Source: Solirubrobacterales bacterium (GTDB lineage Bacteria; Actinomycetota; Thermoleophilia; Solirubrobacterales; Solirubrobacteraceae). From it: DNA of 64,000 nucleotides. The DNA is taken from the NCBI GenBank assembly GCA_027449125.1, contig DAIDME010000099.1, positions 62,001 to 126,000 on the forward strand. Direction: 5' to 3'. Within the stretch, counting starts at the first letter, position 1. The number at the start of each line of letters is the position of its first letter. This document shows positions 8,731 to 17,700 of the stretch, one piece after another. Both the position numbers and the translations under genes were made by a program. The notes below the pieces were generated by a model. That model ran no database searches, was not told the origin of the DNA, and saw only the letters and a list, made by a program, of their open reading frames with translations.

Positions 8731-10074
8731 GTGTCCACGCTTCCAGTCAACGACTTCAACCCAGGCGAGATCAGCGCCTTTCAGTTCACCTACCGCAGCA
8801 TCAGCCCCGGCGGGCTCGTGCGGCTCGGCTACGCGCTCGACGACAATGAGTTCGAGGAGACCTTCGAGCTGCCCACGCCGCGGGTCCAGACGCCCGCCAC
8901 GGACGGCCTGCTCGACCTGCTGCACTGGGTCGCCGGCATCAGCTACTACAAGGCCGCGGTTCCGCGTCACCTGGTCTGCGAGACGGGCGCTCCGCCCGCC
9001 GCCGCCGGGCAGCTGCTGGCGGCGCTGTACTCAGAAGGGCTCGGCGAGTTCGCCTACGTCAACCGGCTCGGCACGCTGCCGCGACCGCAGTTTCCGCGCG
9101 GCGACGACCCCGAGCCGAACGGGCCGCAGCGTCCGCTGCGCTCGCTGCTCGTGCCGGTCGGGGGCGGCAAGGATTCGGCGGTCGCCATCGAGATCGCGCG
9201 CGCGAGCGGCCTCGAGACGACGCTCTTCTCGGTCGGGGACGCGCCGCCGATCCGCGCAAGCGCCGAGGTTGCCGGACTGCCGCGCCTCCAGGTCAAGCGC
9301 ACGATCGACCCGCTGCTGATCGAGCTGAACGACCGTGGCGCGCTCAACGGCCACGTGCCGGTGACGGCGATAGTCAGCGCCGTGGCGCTGCTCGCCGCGG
9401 CCACCCAGGGGATCGACGCGGTCGCGATGGCCAACGAGCGCAGCGCCTCGACGGGCAGCATCGACTGGCAGGGCGTGGAGATCAACCACCAGTTCTCCAA
9501 GGGACGCCGCGCCGAGCGGCTGCTCGCGCGCGCCGCCGCCGAGGTGGATGGCGCCCCGCGCATCTTCTCGATTCTGCGGCCCGCCTCCGAGCTCGCGATC
9601 GCCCGCGCCTTCGCCCGCCTGGAGCGCTACCACGGCGCGTTCACCAGCTGTAACCGCGTGTTCGCACTCGACCCCGCCAGACGCACCAGCTCCTGGTGCT
9701 GTGACTGCGACAAGTGCCGCTTTGTCTTTTTGATCCTCGCTCCGTTCGCCACACCCGCGCACATGCGCGAGATCTTCAGACGGGATCTGCTCGACGACCC
9801 CGCCCAGTACGAGGGGTTCATGCGCCTGACGGCCACCGGCGCCGCCAAGCCGTTTGAGTGCGTCGGCGAGCCGCGTGAGAGCCTGGCGGCGGTCCAGCTG
9901 CTCTGCGCGAGCACGGCCTGGCGCGAGCACGCCAACGTGCGCCGGCTCGAGGCCGAGGTCCTCGACGGCCACCAGCTCGACGAGGCCGGGCTTGCCGCGC
10001 TCTTCGCGCTCGACGCCGACCATGACATCCCGGACGAGCTGACGGGCGCCGTAGGTGAAGTTCTCGGAGCTTGA
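8731..10074 (+). CDS. murL: UDP-MurNAc-L-Ala-L-Glu epimerase (MurL)
   Basis: A 447-residue protein matching the MurL family as I know it. Blocks are ISYYKAAVPRHL, the ATP-pyrophosphatase-like loop GGGKDS (about residues 144-149), NGHVPVTAI, ANERSAS, EINHQFSKG, FTSCNRVF, the Cys-rich CCDCDKCRFVFL and KPFECVGEP. MurL converts the terminal L-Glu of UDP-MurNAc-L-Ala-L-Glu to D-Glu using ATP, replacing glutamate racemase in the D-Glu supply. It overlaps the next gene, a MurD-type ligase, by 20 nt, which is the known MurL-MurD2 pairing. GTG 8731 is preferred because a -10 hexamer ends 7 nt before it; GTG 8725 is the alternative. Confidence 0.88.
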   Translation: MSTLPVNDFNPGEISAFQFTYRSISPGGLVRLGYALDDNEFEETFELPTPRVQTPATDGLLDLLHWVAGISYYKAAVPRHLVCETGAPPAAAGQLLAALYSEGLGEFAYVNRLGTLPRPQFPRGDDPEPNGPQRPLRSLLVPVGGGKDSAVAIEIARASGLETTLFSVGDAPPIRASAEVAGLPRLQVKRTIDPLLIELNDRGALNGHVPVTAIVSAVALLAAATQGIDAVAMANERSASTGSIDWQGVEINHQFSKGRRAERLLARAAAEVDGAPRIFSILRPASELAIARAFARLERYHGAFTSCNRVFALDPARRTSSWCCDCDKCRFVFLILAPFATPAHMREIFRRDLLDDPAQYEGFMRLTATGAAKPFECVGEPRESLAAVQLLCASTAWREHANVRRLEAEVLDGHQLDEAGLAALFALDADHDIPDELTGAVGEVLGA

Positions 10075-11266
10075 CGGCCGCAGCGTCGCGCTCTGGGGCC
10101 TCGGGCGCGAGACGCGCGCGCTGCGCGGGCAGCTCGAGGCGCGGCTGCCTGGCGCCAGGATCGTCGCGGTCGTAGACGACGAGACCCCCGCCGAGCGGAC
10201 CCGCGCCGCGCTCGCCCGGGCCGACGTGCTCGTACGCTCGCCCGGCGTCTCGATCTACAAGCCGCTGATTCACGAGGCCCGTACCGGCGGGCTGCCGGTC
10301 GTCACGGCCACCGGCCTGTGGCTCGCTGAGCGCGGCGGGCAGCGGGTGATCGGCGTCACCGGCACCAAGGGCAAGAGCACGACCGCCACGATTCTCGCGC
10401 ACCTGCTGCGCGAGGCGGGCGTGCCGGTCGAGCTGGCCGGCAACATCGGCCGGCCGGTGATCGAGCTGCTCGACCTGGACCCGGACACCTGGGTCGTGCT
10501 CGAGCTCTCGAGCTACCAGATAGCCGACCTGGAGGTCGGCCCCGAGGTGGCGCTGCTCACCAACCTCTCGCGCGAGCACACTGACTGGCACGGCAGCGAG
10601 GAGCGCTACAGAGCCGACAAGCTCCGGCTCTTCGAGCTGCGCGGGGTGCGCGCCGCGGTTCGCCCGCTTGGCGACCGCGGCGGCTGGCAGCCGGTCGTGG
10701 CGCCGGAGCAGATCCCGCTGCGCGGCGCCCACAACGCCCAGAACGTGGCGGCGGCGGTGGCTGCGATCCGGGCCGCCGGGCTGCCGCTGGCGAAGCTGCC
10801 AGAGGCGCTCCAGGGGCTCGAGGGGCTGCCGCACCGGCTGCAGACCGTGCACGTCGACGAGCACGGGGTGGAGTGGGTCGATGACTCGATCTCCACCACG
10901 CCGGCCTCAGCGGTGGCGGCGGTCGCGGCCTTCCCCGGGCGGCAACTGGTGCTGATCGCCGGCGGCGCCGACCGCGTCCAGGACTACGGGCCGCTCGCCC
11001 AGACCCTCGCGGCGCGCGCCGAGCCGACCTGGCTGGTCGTGCTGCCCGACACCGGTCAGGAGATCGCCGTGGCCGCGGCGGTGGGCGGCTTCGCCGCGGC
11101 CCGCATGTCGACAGCGGGAGACATGCGGGAGGCAACGCGCCTGGCCAGAGGGCTGGCGGCGCCGGGCGCGGTGATCCTGCTCTCGCCCGCCGCCCCGAGC
11201 TTCAATGCCTACCGGGACTTTGAGGAACGCGGCGATCACTTCGCCGCGTTAGCCTTGCGGGCGTGA
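10055..11266 (+). CDS. murD2: UDP-MurNAc-L-Ala--L-Glu ligase (MurD2 type)
   Basis: Mur ligase of 403 residues with an N-terminal Rossmann-like domain (ALWGLGRETRAL), ATP loop GTKGKST (residues 103-109), LELSSYQIADL, TNLSREHTDWHGS and the C-terminal domain with GGADRVQDY and LLSPAAPSFNAYRDFEERG. The motif that reads NDSKATN in E. coli MurD is DDSISTTP here (from residue 276). The Lys known to contact D-Glu is therefore replaced by Ile, while the Thr is kept. With MurL overlapping upstream, the likely substrate is L-Glu and not D-Glu. GTG start; it ends in a GTGA overlap with argG. It is the only MurD-like gene in the window. Confidence 0.85.
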   Translation: MKFSELDGRSVALWGLGRETRALRGQLEARLPGARIVAVVDDETPAERTRAALARADVLVRSPGVSIYKPLIHEARTGGLPVVTATGLWLAERGGQRVIGVTGTKGKSTTATILAHLLREAGVPVELAGNIGRPVIELLDLDPDTWVVLELSSYQIADLEVGPEVALLTNLSREHTDWHGSEERYRADKLRLFELRGVRAAVRPLGDRGGWQPVVAPEQIPLRGAHNAQNVAAAVAAIRAAGLPLAKLPEALQGLEGLPHRLQTVHVDEHGVEWVDDSISTTPASAVAAVAAFPGRQLVLIAGGADRVQDYGPLAQTLAARAEPTWLVVLPDTGQEIAVAAAVGGFAAARMSTAGDMREATRLARGLAAPGAVILLSPAAPSFNAYRDFEERGDHFAALALRA

Positions 11267-12507
11267 GCGAACAGACAGCAACCTATCTGGCAAGGCCCGA
11301 GGATGTGCACCGCGTGCTCCTGCTCTACAGCGGCGGCCTCGACACGAGCGTGATGCTCAAGTGGATCCAGGACGAGTACCAGGCCGAGGTGGTGGCGCTG
11401 ACCGTCAACCTCGGCCAGCCCGGCGAGGACTATGACGTCGTGCGCGGCAAGGCGCTCTCGTTGGGAGCGGCGGAGGCGCATGTCGTCGACGCGCGCGAGG
11501 AGTTCGCGCGCGAGTACATCGTCCCGGCGATCCGCGCCAACGCCGTCTACGGGCTCGGCTACCCGCTGTTCACGGCGCTCGGACGGCCGCTGATCGCCAA
11601 GCTGGCCGTCGAGCTCGCGCGCCAGACCGGCTGCGACACGATCGCCCACGGCTGCACCGGCAAGGGCAACGACCAGGTGCGGATCGAGTCCACGGTCGCG
11701 ACGCTCGCCCCGGAGCTCAAGGTGATCGCGCCGGTGCGCACCTGGAAGATGGGGCGCAACGAGGAGGCCGCCTACGCGCGTGAGCACGGGATCCCGGTCA
11801 AGGGCGGGGCGGAGGTGGCGCCCTACTCGATCGACGACAACCTCTGGGGGCGCTCGAGCGAGGGGCGCTGGATCGAGGATCTCTCGGTCGCGCCGCAGGA
11901 CGACGTCTTCCAGCTGGTCACGCGGCCCGAGGAGGCGCCGGACGAGTCGGAGCTGCTCGAGATCGACTTCGACGCCGGGGTGCCGGTGGCGCTCGGCGGC
12001 GAGCGCCTGGGGCTCGTGGAGCTGCTCGAGCGCGTCGCCGCGGCGGGCATGCGCCACGGGGTGGGCATCGTCGACCACATCGAGGATCGCATCGTCGGCC
12101 TGAAGGTGCGCGACATCTACGAGGTGCCGGCGGCCGCGATCCTCCTGCCGGCGCACGCCGAGCTCGAGCGGCTGGTCGGCACCATCCACCAGAACCAGTT
12201 CAAGACGATGCTCGACCAGAGGTGGGCATACCTGGTCTACGCGGGGCTGTGGTGGGAGCCGTTGCGCTCAGACCTGGACGCCTACATGCTGGCCGCCAAC
12301 GCGCAGGTGACCGGGCGGATCGGCGTGAAGCTCTACAAGGGTTCGGCGCGGGTGGTGACAAGACAGTCACCCTACGCGGTCTACGATGCACAGCTTGCGA
12401 CCTTCGCCGAGTCTGGCGGGCTCTTCAGCCAGGAGGCCTCGCCGGGCTTCATCGAGCTGTGGTCGCTGCAGTCGCGGCTGGCCTGGCGGGTGCGTAACAG
12501 CCGATGA
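11263..12507 (+). CDS. argG: Argininosuccinate synthase
   Basis: Joins citrulline and aspartate using ATP (AMP-forming) in arginine synthesis. The PP-loop is LLYSGGLDTSVMLKWI, and HGCTGKGNDQVRIE is the citrulline/aspartate-binding block. APVRTWKMGR, YSIDDNLWGRS and the C-terminal VGTIHQNQFKTMLDQRWAYLVY are family-specific. It is 414 residues, normal. GTG start overlaps the murD2 stop by 4 nt, and TAGCCT at 11250-11255 ends 7 nt upstream, so an internal promoter is possible. It is separated from argCJBD by the murL block, and argH is not in the window. Confidence 0.97.
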   Translation: MSEQTATYLARPEDVHRVLLLYSGGLDTSVMLKWIQDEYQAEVVALTVNLGQPGEDYDVVRGKALSLGAAEAHVVDAREEFAREYIVPAIRANAVYGLGYPLFTALGRPLIAKLAVELARQTGCDTIAHGCTGKGNDQVRIESTVATLAPELKVIAPVRTWKMGRNEEAAYAREHGIPVKGGAEVAPYSIDDNLWGRSSEGRWIEDLSVAPQDDVFQLVTRPEEAPDESELLEIDFDAGVPVALGGERLGLVELLERVAAAGMRHGVGIVDHIEDRIVGLKVRDIYEVPAAAILLPAHAELERLVGTIHQNQFKTMLDQRWAYLVYAGLWWEPLRSDLDAYMLAANAQVTGRIGVKLYKGSARVVTRQSPYAVYDAQLATFAESGGLFSQEASPGFIELWSLQSRLAWRVRNSR

Positions 12508-12728
12508 GCCGCTGGCCGTGGCGCCGGCGGGGGCGCGGCGGAGCGTCGGCCGATGAGCCGGCGCGTGCTGGGATGGGGCCGGCGCCGGCCGAGCCTGGGG
12601 CGGCGGCCGGTCCCAACGCCGGGCTGCCGGCCGACCCGCTCGGCGCGATCTCTCCGGCGCGCTTAGACGCGGCGCTCGAGCGGCTGCGCGAGCGGACTCC
12701 GGCGCGCGATGACGGGCCCGAGCGGTAG
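12504..12728 (+). CDS. Small hypothetical protein
   Basis: A 74-residue ORF whose ATG overlaps the argG stop as ATGA, the same coupling used through this operon. It is Arg-rich at the N-terminus (MSRWPWRRRGRGG), Ala/Pro/Gly-rich in the middle, and has a predicted amphipathic helix near the end (SPARLDAALERLRERTPARDD). Family not recognised. Its position and high third-codon GC support it being translated, but low-complexity composition keeps confidence moderate. Confidence 0.5.
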   Translation: MSRWPWRRRGRGGASADEPARAGMGPAPAEPGAAAGPNAGLPADPLGAISPARLDAALERLRERTPARDDGPER

Positions 12729-12750
12729 GCCGGGCTTGCGGCCGGATTAG

Positions 12751-12767
12751 CGCAGGCCGGTCCTGCG
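12751..12767 (+). terminator. Candidate terminator hairpin after the murL-argG operon
   Basis: CGCAGG (12751-12756) and CCTGCG (12762-12767) form a perfect 6-bp stem around a 5-nt CCGGT loop, about 22 nt after the last stop codon. No T-tract follows, so this could be a weak or factor-dependent terminator. Confidence 0.35.
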
Positions 12768-13084
12768 TCACAGCGCAGCGTTGAGGCGAAGGGAACCGCC
12801 AGTGTTCCCATTCGGGCAGCGAGGACATTACTGCACATTGGCCATTTTCACCCGGTCGAGGGTGATCGACAAGGTGCTGGCCGCTTTTGTGAGCCGTTCG
12901 GGCGTCCGCGTGCTCATCTGCGCGCAGACTGACCGCCGCCACTGCTGGATCGCGGACCCTCGCCGCCCACGCCAACTCGTCACCGGCCTCGAAACGCTCG
13001 CGATCACGACCGCCGAGACCGACGCGTGAGGCTCAACAGTGACGCGGACCTGCAGACCGTCAGTAGCACGTCAGTCGCTGGCCG

Positions 13085-13113
13085 TTGACATGAGCGAACC
13101 GCGGTGATACCGT
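13085..13113 (+). promoter_or_regulatory. SigA-type promoter for the exported-protein pair
   Basis: A perfect -35 TTGACA at 13085-13090, a 17-nt spacer, and a -10 TACCGT at 13108-13113. Transcription would begin near 13120, followed by the Shine-Dalgarno GGAGGTGA at 13130-13137 and GTG 13145. It is the most consensus-like promoter in the window and contrasts with the mostly -35-less promoters of the core genes. Confidence 0.7.
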
Positions 13114-13144
13114 GCGCCACAACGAATTCGGAGGTGAAGATTCG

Positions 13145-13999
13145 GTGCGGTTTCCACGTCTGGCCGGTTCGTTAGGCCGAGGTTCGTCCACGAACCAGCA
13201 CGAGCATCGTACGCTAATCTACGCTCTTGTACGTGGGCGCGCCGGTCGGCGCGTGCGGATCCGGTCACTTCTCTTCCTGCCATCAGCGCTGCTCGTGGTA
13301 TTCGCGGGAACCGCACTGGCCGCGGCGACCTTCGTAGTTGTCAACGCAACTAGCGTCTTTCAGGCTGACCCGCAAGGCATGCGCTTCAACGGCAACCAGG
13401 AGACTGTCATACCGTCCTCGGTCCGGCAGTTCGCAACAGTCACGATACCGTCTTACGGCACAGTTCAAGCTTGGGCCGGACTCACGAAGGCTGGCGGCTT
13501 CTGTTTCGCGCTCAAGGCGCCGAATGGCACGTGGGCTGGCGATCCGCTCCCAAGTTCCCTTCCAGCCAGCAACGGGTGGGACGGAGGGACCGTGCCCGGG
13601 TGCTTCCAGACCCAGCAGCAGCAGACACTTCAAGGAGGTGGGTTCACAGGTCAGGCGGTGGAAGTTTGGAATGACCTCGTTCGCACGTCAAACGGGAGCG
13701 ACTACGTCATCTATGTTGGCTTCGCCGAAGCAAAGGGGGTGGCGGCATTAGTTCGCGACTCGGCCACTGGCGTGACCGCTCCAGTATCCCACGGCGGTTA
13801 CTATGCGCTTGCGGAGCCGGCTCCGACCACTCCGATCGGGTCCGCGGGTCCCCCTGGAGGGCCGAGTTCCGCGATTTGTGGACCCTGCGACCAGAGAGAC
13901 TTAGAGGTGTATGGCGTCAACGGCCAGATCCTCTCTCCAGACTATACGGCCAGCGGAATGGCGCTTGGCTACGCACCAGGACCGACGAAAGGCAGCTGA
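13145..13999 (+). CDS. Exported protein of unknown function
   Basis: 284 residues from GTG 13145, which sits 7 nt after a strong GGAGGTGA ribosome-binding site. A long basic N-region is followed by a hydrophobic signal (about residues 37-60, SLLFLPSALLVVFAGTALA) and a beta-rich secreted domain. That domain has four Cys (GGFCFALK, VPGCFQTQ, SAICGPCDQ), a QQQQ tract and a short GPPGGPS stretch. No family recognised. An in-frame GTG at 13253 would give a conventional short signal peptide and cannot be excluded. GC and codon use are lower than neighbours, suggesting recent acquisition or fast evolution. Paired with the next exported gene. Confidence 0.7.
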   Translation: MRFPRLAGSLGRGSSTNQHEHRTLIYALVRGRAGRRVRIRSLLFLPSALLVVFAGTALAAATFVVVNATSVFQADPQGMRFNGNQETVIPSSVRQFATVTIPSYGTVQAWAGLTKAGGFCFALKAPNGTWAGDPLPSSLPASNGWDGGTVPGCFQTQQQQTLQGGGFTGQAVEVWNDLVRTSNGSDYVIYVGFAEAKGVAALVRDSATGVTAPVSHGGYYALAEPAPTTPIGSAGPPGGPSSAICGPCDQRDLEVYGVNGQILSPDYTASGMALGYAPGPTKGS

Positions 14000-14006
14000 A
14001 TTAGCC

Positions 14007-14417
14007 ATGGTCACCGCGCTAACACACCGCTTGGCGTTCATCTTGGGTGCGTTCGGAGTCGCGGTCCTCGTTTCGCTCGCGACAGCGCGCGCAGCCGAGG
14101 CGTGGCCACAATGCGGCAACTATCAGAACTCTTCACCCTGTTACTACACTTTTGCCTCTCCAGGCAGCAACTCGCCCAATCTCTTTGAGCAGCCAGATGC
14201 TATCCCGCTGGACGTATACCCAGTGAACTACAGCTGTTTTACGGGTTATTGGTTCACAAGCTCGAGCACGTGGGCGAAGGGCGCTCCGGGCGAGCAATGC
14301 GGCCAGAACTTCGCCGCCGTGCAATTATTGAACACTGCCCGACCTGGGCAGCTCGAGCATGTCATGGATAATGTCAGCACGTCTTGGCCGAATCCGGACG
14401 TGTACATATATTTCTGA
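14007..14417 (+). CDS. Small exported Cys-containing protein of unknown function
   Basis: 136 residues from ATG 14007, 7 nt after the upstream stop, so probably the second gene of a two-gene operon. A signal peptide covers about residues 1-30, with a hydrophobic core LAFILGAFGVAVLVSLATA and a likely cleavage after ARAAEA. The mature protein is about 105 residues, rich in Ser, Asn, Tyr and Trp, with four Cys (CGNYQNSSPC, YSCFTG, EQCGQN) that could form two disulfides. No family recognised. Lower GC than the core genes on either side. Confidence 0.65.
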   Translation: MVTALTHRLAFILGAFGVAVLVSLATARAAEAWPQCGNYQNSSPCYYTFASPGSNSPNLFEQPDAIPLDVYPVNYSCFTGYWFTSSSTWAKGAPGEQCGQNFAAVQLLNTARPGQLEHVMDNVSTSWPNPDVYIYF

Positions 14418-14783
14418 CGGCTGACGACACTTTCCAGCAGCAGGGCATGAAGCTCGCCAGAGGGCGCGAGGGTCGGTGTAGTTCGTGGCGGATGGGCAAC
14501 CACCGGAGCGGGCGCAGGCGGAGGCTCTCCGTGATGCGGTCGTGTTGTGTGGTCCGGAGAGCGCTGAGGGCCTCAACTCCGTCGGCGGCCCGACCCGGGC
14601 CGGTCTGTGAGGTCCCGCGTCTGCGGATACAGCTGAACCCCACGTCCGTCGTGGCGATCCACCTCAACGCGGACGAGCTGGATGCTACCGGTGTGACCGC
14701 GTGACCGCCCCAGCGGCGAGCGTCCAAGGTGCCGCATCCGCGGCGCTGGCCGTCCGGCGGTGAACCTATCCTCGGTGTCTGCG
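14418..14783. other. Intergenic region before dnaE, no convincing gene
   Basis: About 365 bases. Short open frames exist on both strands, but none has a ribosome-binding site, a recognisable motif or steady codon bias. A stretch near 14470-14600 reads somewhat protein-like in one plus frame and then meets a stop, so a decayed gene fragment is possible. TATCCT at 14767-14772, 11 nt before the dnaE ATG, may be its -10. Confidence 0.5.
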
Positions 14784-17700
14784 ATGAGCGAGTCCTGCGC
14801 CCACCTCCACGTCCACTCCGAGTATTCGCTGCTAGACGGCGCGGCGAAGATCGACCGGCTTGCGGAGCGGGCGGCGGCGTACGGACAGCCGGCGCTGGCG
14901 CTCACCGATCACGGCGTGATGAACGGCGCCGTGGAGCTCTACCAGGCGTGCCGCAAGCACGGGATCAAGCCGATCCAGGGCTGTGAGGTGTATGTCACCG
15001 ACGATCACACGAAGCGCGGCAAGCGCCACCACCTGACGCTGCTGGCGGAGAACGCCGAGGGCTACCGCAACCTCGTGAAGCTCTGTTCGGCCGGCTTCCT
15101 GGAGGGCCTGCAGCGCGGCAAGCCCACGGTTGACGCCGAGCTGATGGCGCGCTACGCGGAGGGTGTGATCGCCTTCACGGGATGCCTCGCATCGCGCTTC
15201 TGCCAGGCGCTCGTGGCCGACCGCGAGGACGAGGCACGGGCCGTGGCCGATGAGCTGATCCAGATCTACGGGCCCGAGGGCGTCTACTTCGAGGTGCAGA
15301 ACAACGGCATCGCGGCCCAGGAGAAGGCAAACGCCGGGATCGAGCGGATCGCGCGCGAGCTCGGCCGGCCGCTGATCGGCACCGGCGACGTGCACTACCT
15401 GCGCCGCGAGGATTACGACAACCACACAGCGCTACTGTGCGTGCAGACCAAGTCGACGCTTGAAGCGCCGAAGCTGACCTTCGAGACCAACGAGTTCTAC
15501 CTGCGCTCCAGCGAGGAGATGGCGGAGAAGTTCGCCCGCTGGCCGCAGGCGCTCGCCTCGACGCTCGAGGTGGCCGAGCGCTGCGATGTGGAGATCGAGC
15601 TTGGCAAGCAGCTGATACCGCGCTTCGAGTGCCCCGATGGAATGGTCGAGTCCGAGTATCTGCGCAAGCTCGTGAGGGACGGCCTGCTGTGGCGCTATGG
15701 AGACCCAGTCCCGGCGGAGGCGCGCGAGCGGGCCGAGTACGAGCTGGGCGTGATCGAACGCATGGGTTACAGCGGCTACTTCCTGATCGTCTGGGATTTC
15801 ATCAAGTGGGCGCGTGACCACGGCATCCCCGTGGGTCCCGGGCGCGGCTCGGCGGCGGGGTCGGTGGTGGCCTACGCAACCCGCATCACCGATCTGGATC
15901 CCCTGCGCTATGACCTGCTGTTCGAGCGTTTCCTGAACCCCGAGCGGGTGTCGATGCCAGACATCGACATCGACTTCTCGGTGCGCGGGCGTGAGCAGGT
16001 GATCCAGTACGTGACCGAGAAGTACGGCCGCGAGTCGGTTGGCCAGATCATCACCTTCGGCAAGATGTTCCCACGGGCCGCGACTCGCGACGCCGCGCGC
16101 GTGCTCGGCTACCCCTACGCGCTCGGCGACAAGCTCGCGAAGCTGATCCCCGACCCCGAGCAGGGACGCGCGCCCAAGTTCGAGGACTGTCTCGCGCCCG
16201 GACAGCCGCTCGCCGCCGAGGTGCAGGCAAACGCCGACTCGCACCGGATCATCGAGGTGGCGCGCGGGCTCGAGGGGATCGTCCGCAACGCCTCGATCCA
16301 CGCCGCCGCGGTGGTGATCGCGCCGCAGCCGCTGACCGACCTCGTGCCGGTGCAGCTCGCCGACACCAACAAGACCGACGAGCACGGCGAGAGGATCTAC
16401 CGCACCGTCACCCAGTTCTCGATGAAGCCGGTCGAGGCGATGGGCCTGTTGAAGATGGACTTCCTGGGCCTGCGCAACCTGGATGTGATCGAGGACGCGC
16501 TCGACATCATCGAGCGCTCCACCGGCAGCCGCCCCGACATGGCGACGCTGCCGCTCGACGACGAGAAGACCTACCAGATGCTCGCCCGCGGGGAGTCGGT
16601 CGGCGTGTTCCAGTTCGAGTCGGAGGGCTTCAGGGAGGCGCTCAAGCGCGTGCGCCCGACAGAGTTCGACGACCTCGTGGCGCTCGGCGCGCTCTACCGG
16701 CCTGGGGCGATGGACTCGATCCCCGCCTACGCCCGCGGCAAGCACGACCCCGACTCGATCGACTACCACGACGAGCGCCTGCGCCCGATCCTCGAGTCGA
16801 CCAAGGGCGTGATCATCTACCAGGAGCAGGCGATGATGATCTCGCGCCAGCTCGCCGGCTTCAGCGGCGCCAAGGCCGATGACCTGCGCAAGGCGATCGG
16901 CAAGAAGAACCGTGAGGCGATGGCGAAGCTGAAGCCCGAGTTCGTCGCCGGGTGTCGCGCCTCGGGGACCAGTGAGAGCGTGACCGACTGGATCTGGACC
17001 ACCAATGAGAAGTCTGCCGACTACTCGTTCAACAAATCCCACGCCGCCTGCTATGCGCTGATCTCCTACCGCACCGCCTGGCTTCGGGCCAACTACCCGG
17101 CGCAGTACATGGCGGCGCTGATCTCCTCGGTGATGGACACCAAGGACAAGGTGCCGTTCTTCGTCTCCCAGGCCGAGCAGATGGGGATCCAGATCCTGCC
17201 GCCCGACGTGAATCTCTCGGATCACCGCTTCGTCGTGGTGGACGGCAACATCCGCTTCGGGCTGGACGCCGTCAAGGGCGTCGGTTATGCGGCCGTGGAG
17301 GCGATCAAGGCTGCGCGCGCCTCCGGACCGTTCACCGACATCTTCGACTTCTGCGAGCGGGTCGACAGCCGGACCGTCAACAAGAAGGCGATCGAGGCGC
17401 TGATCAAGTGCGGTGCCTTCGGCACGACCGGGGCGACCAGGATGGGCATGCTCGCGGTGCTGGAACAGGCTCAGGCGGCCGGTCAGAAGGCGCAGCAGGA
17501 TGCTCAGATCGGTCAGAGCTCGATCTTCGACCTGGGTGTCGAGCTGGGCCTGGACGGCGGGGACGTGTCAGCGCGTCGGCCGAGCCACGCGCCGATCCCT
17601 GATGGTGAGTTCGAGCAGAGCGAGCTGCTGGCGATGGAAAAGGAGTCTGTCGGGCTCTACATCTCCGCGCATCCGCTGAAGGCGGTAGGTGCCGCGCTCG

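Larger units (their letters stand above)
12729..13144. other. Intergenic stretch at the start of the accessory patch
   Basis: About 415 bases between the argG operon and the first exported-protein gene. It holds the hairpin at 12751-12767, a weak open frame on the plus strand (GTG 12802 to 13029, about 75 residues, purine-rich stretch upstream, no recognisable family), and a consensus promoter at 13085-13113. GC is visibly lower than in flanking core genes from about 12800 onward. The weak frame is not called as a gene because its residue composition is unconvincing. Confidence 0.5.

Noticed and set aside
12802-13029. Small ORF (about 75 residues) in the argG-accessory gap
   Set aside because: A purine-rich stretch lies upstream of the GTG, but the sequence shows no ordered pattern and no signal, membrane or domain feature, so it is not called.
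14384-14704. Open frame of about 106 codons on the plus strand before dnaE
   Set aside because: It starts inside the preceding exported-protein gene, has no ribosome-binding site or family resemblance, and its codon use is erratic. A decayed fragment is possible but not supportable.
15432-17225. A 597-codon open frame on the minus strand inside dnaE
   Set aside because: It lies wholly antisense to the polymerase core and has a His/Leu/Arg/Val-rich composition typical of an antisense shadow; dnaE motifs are intact on the plus strand.
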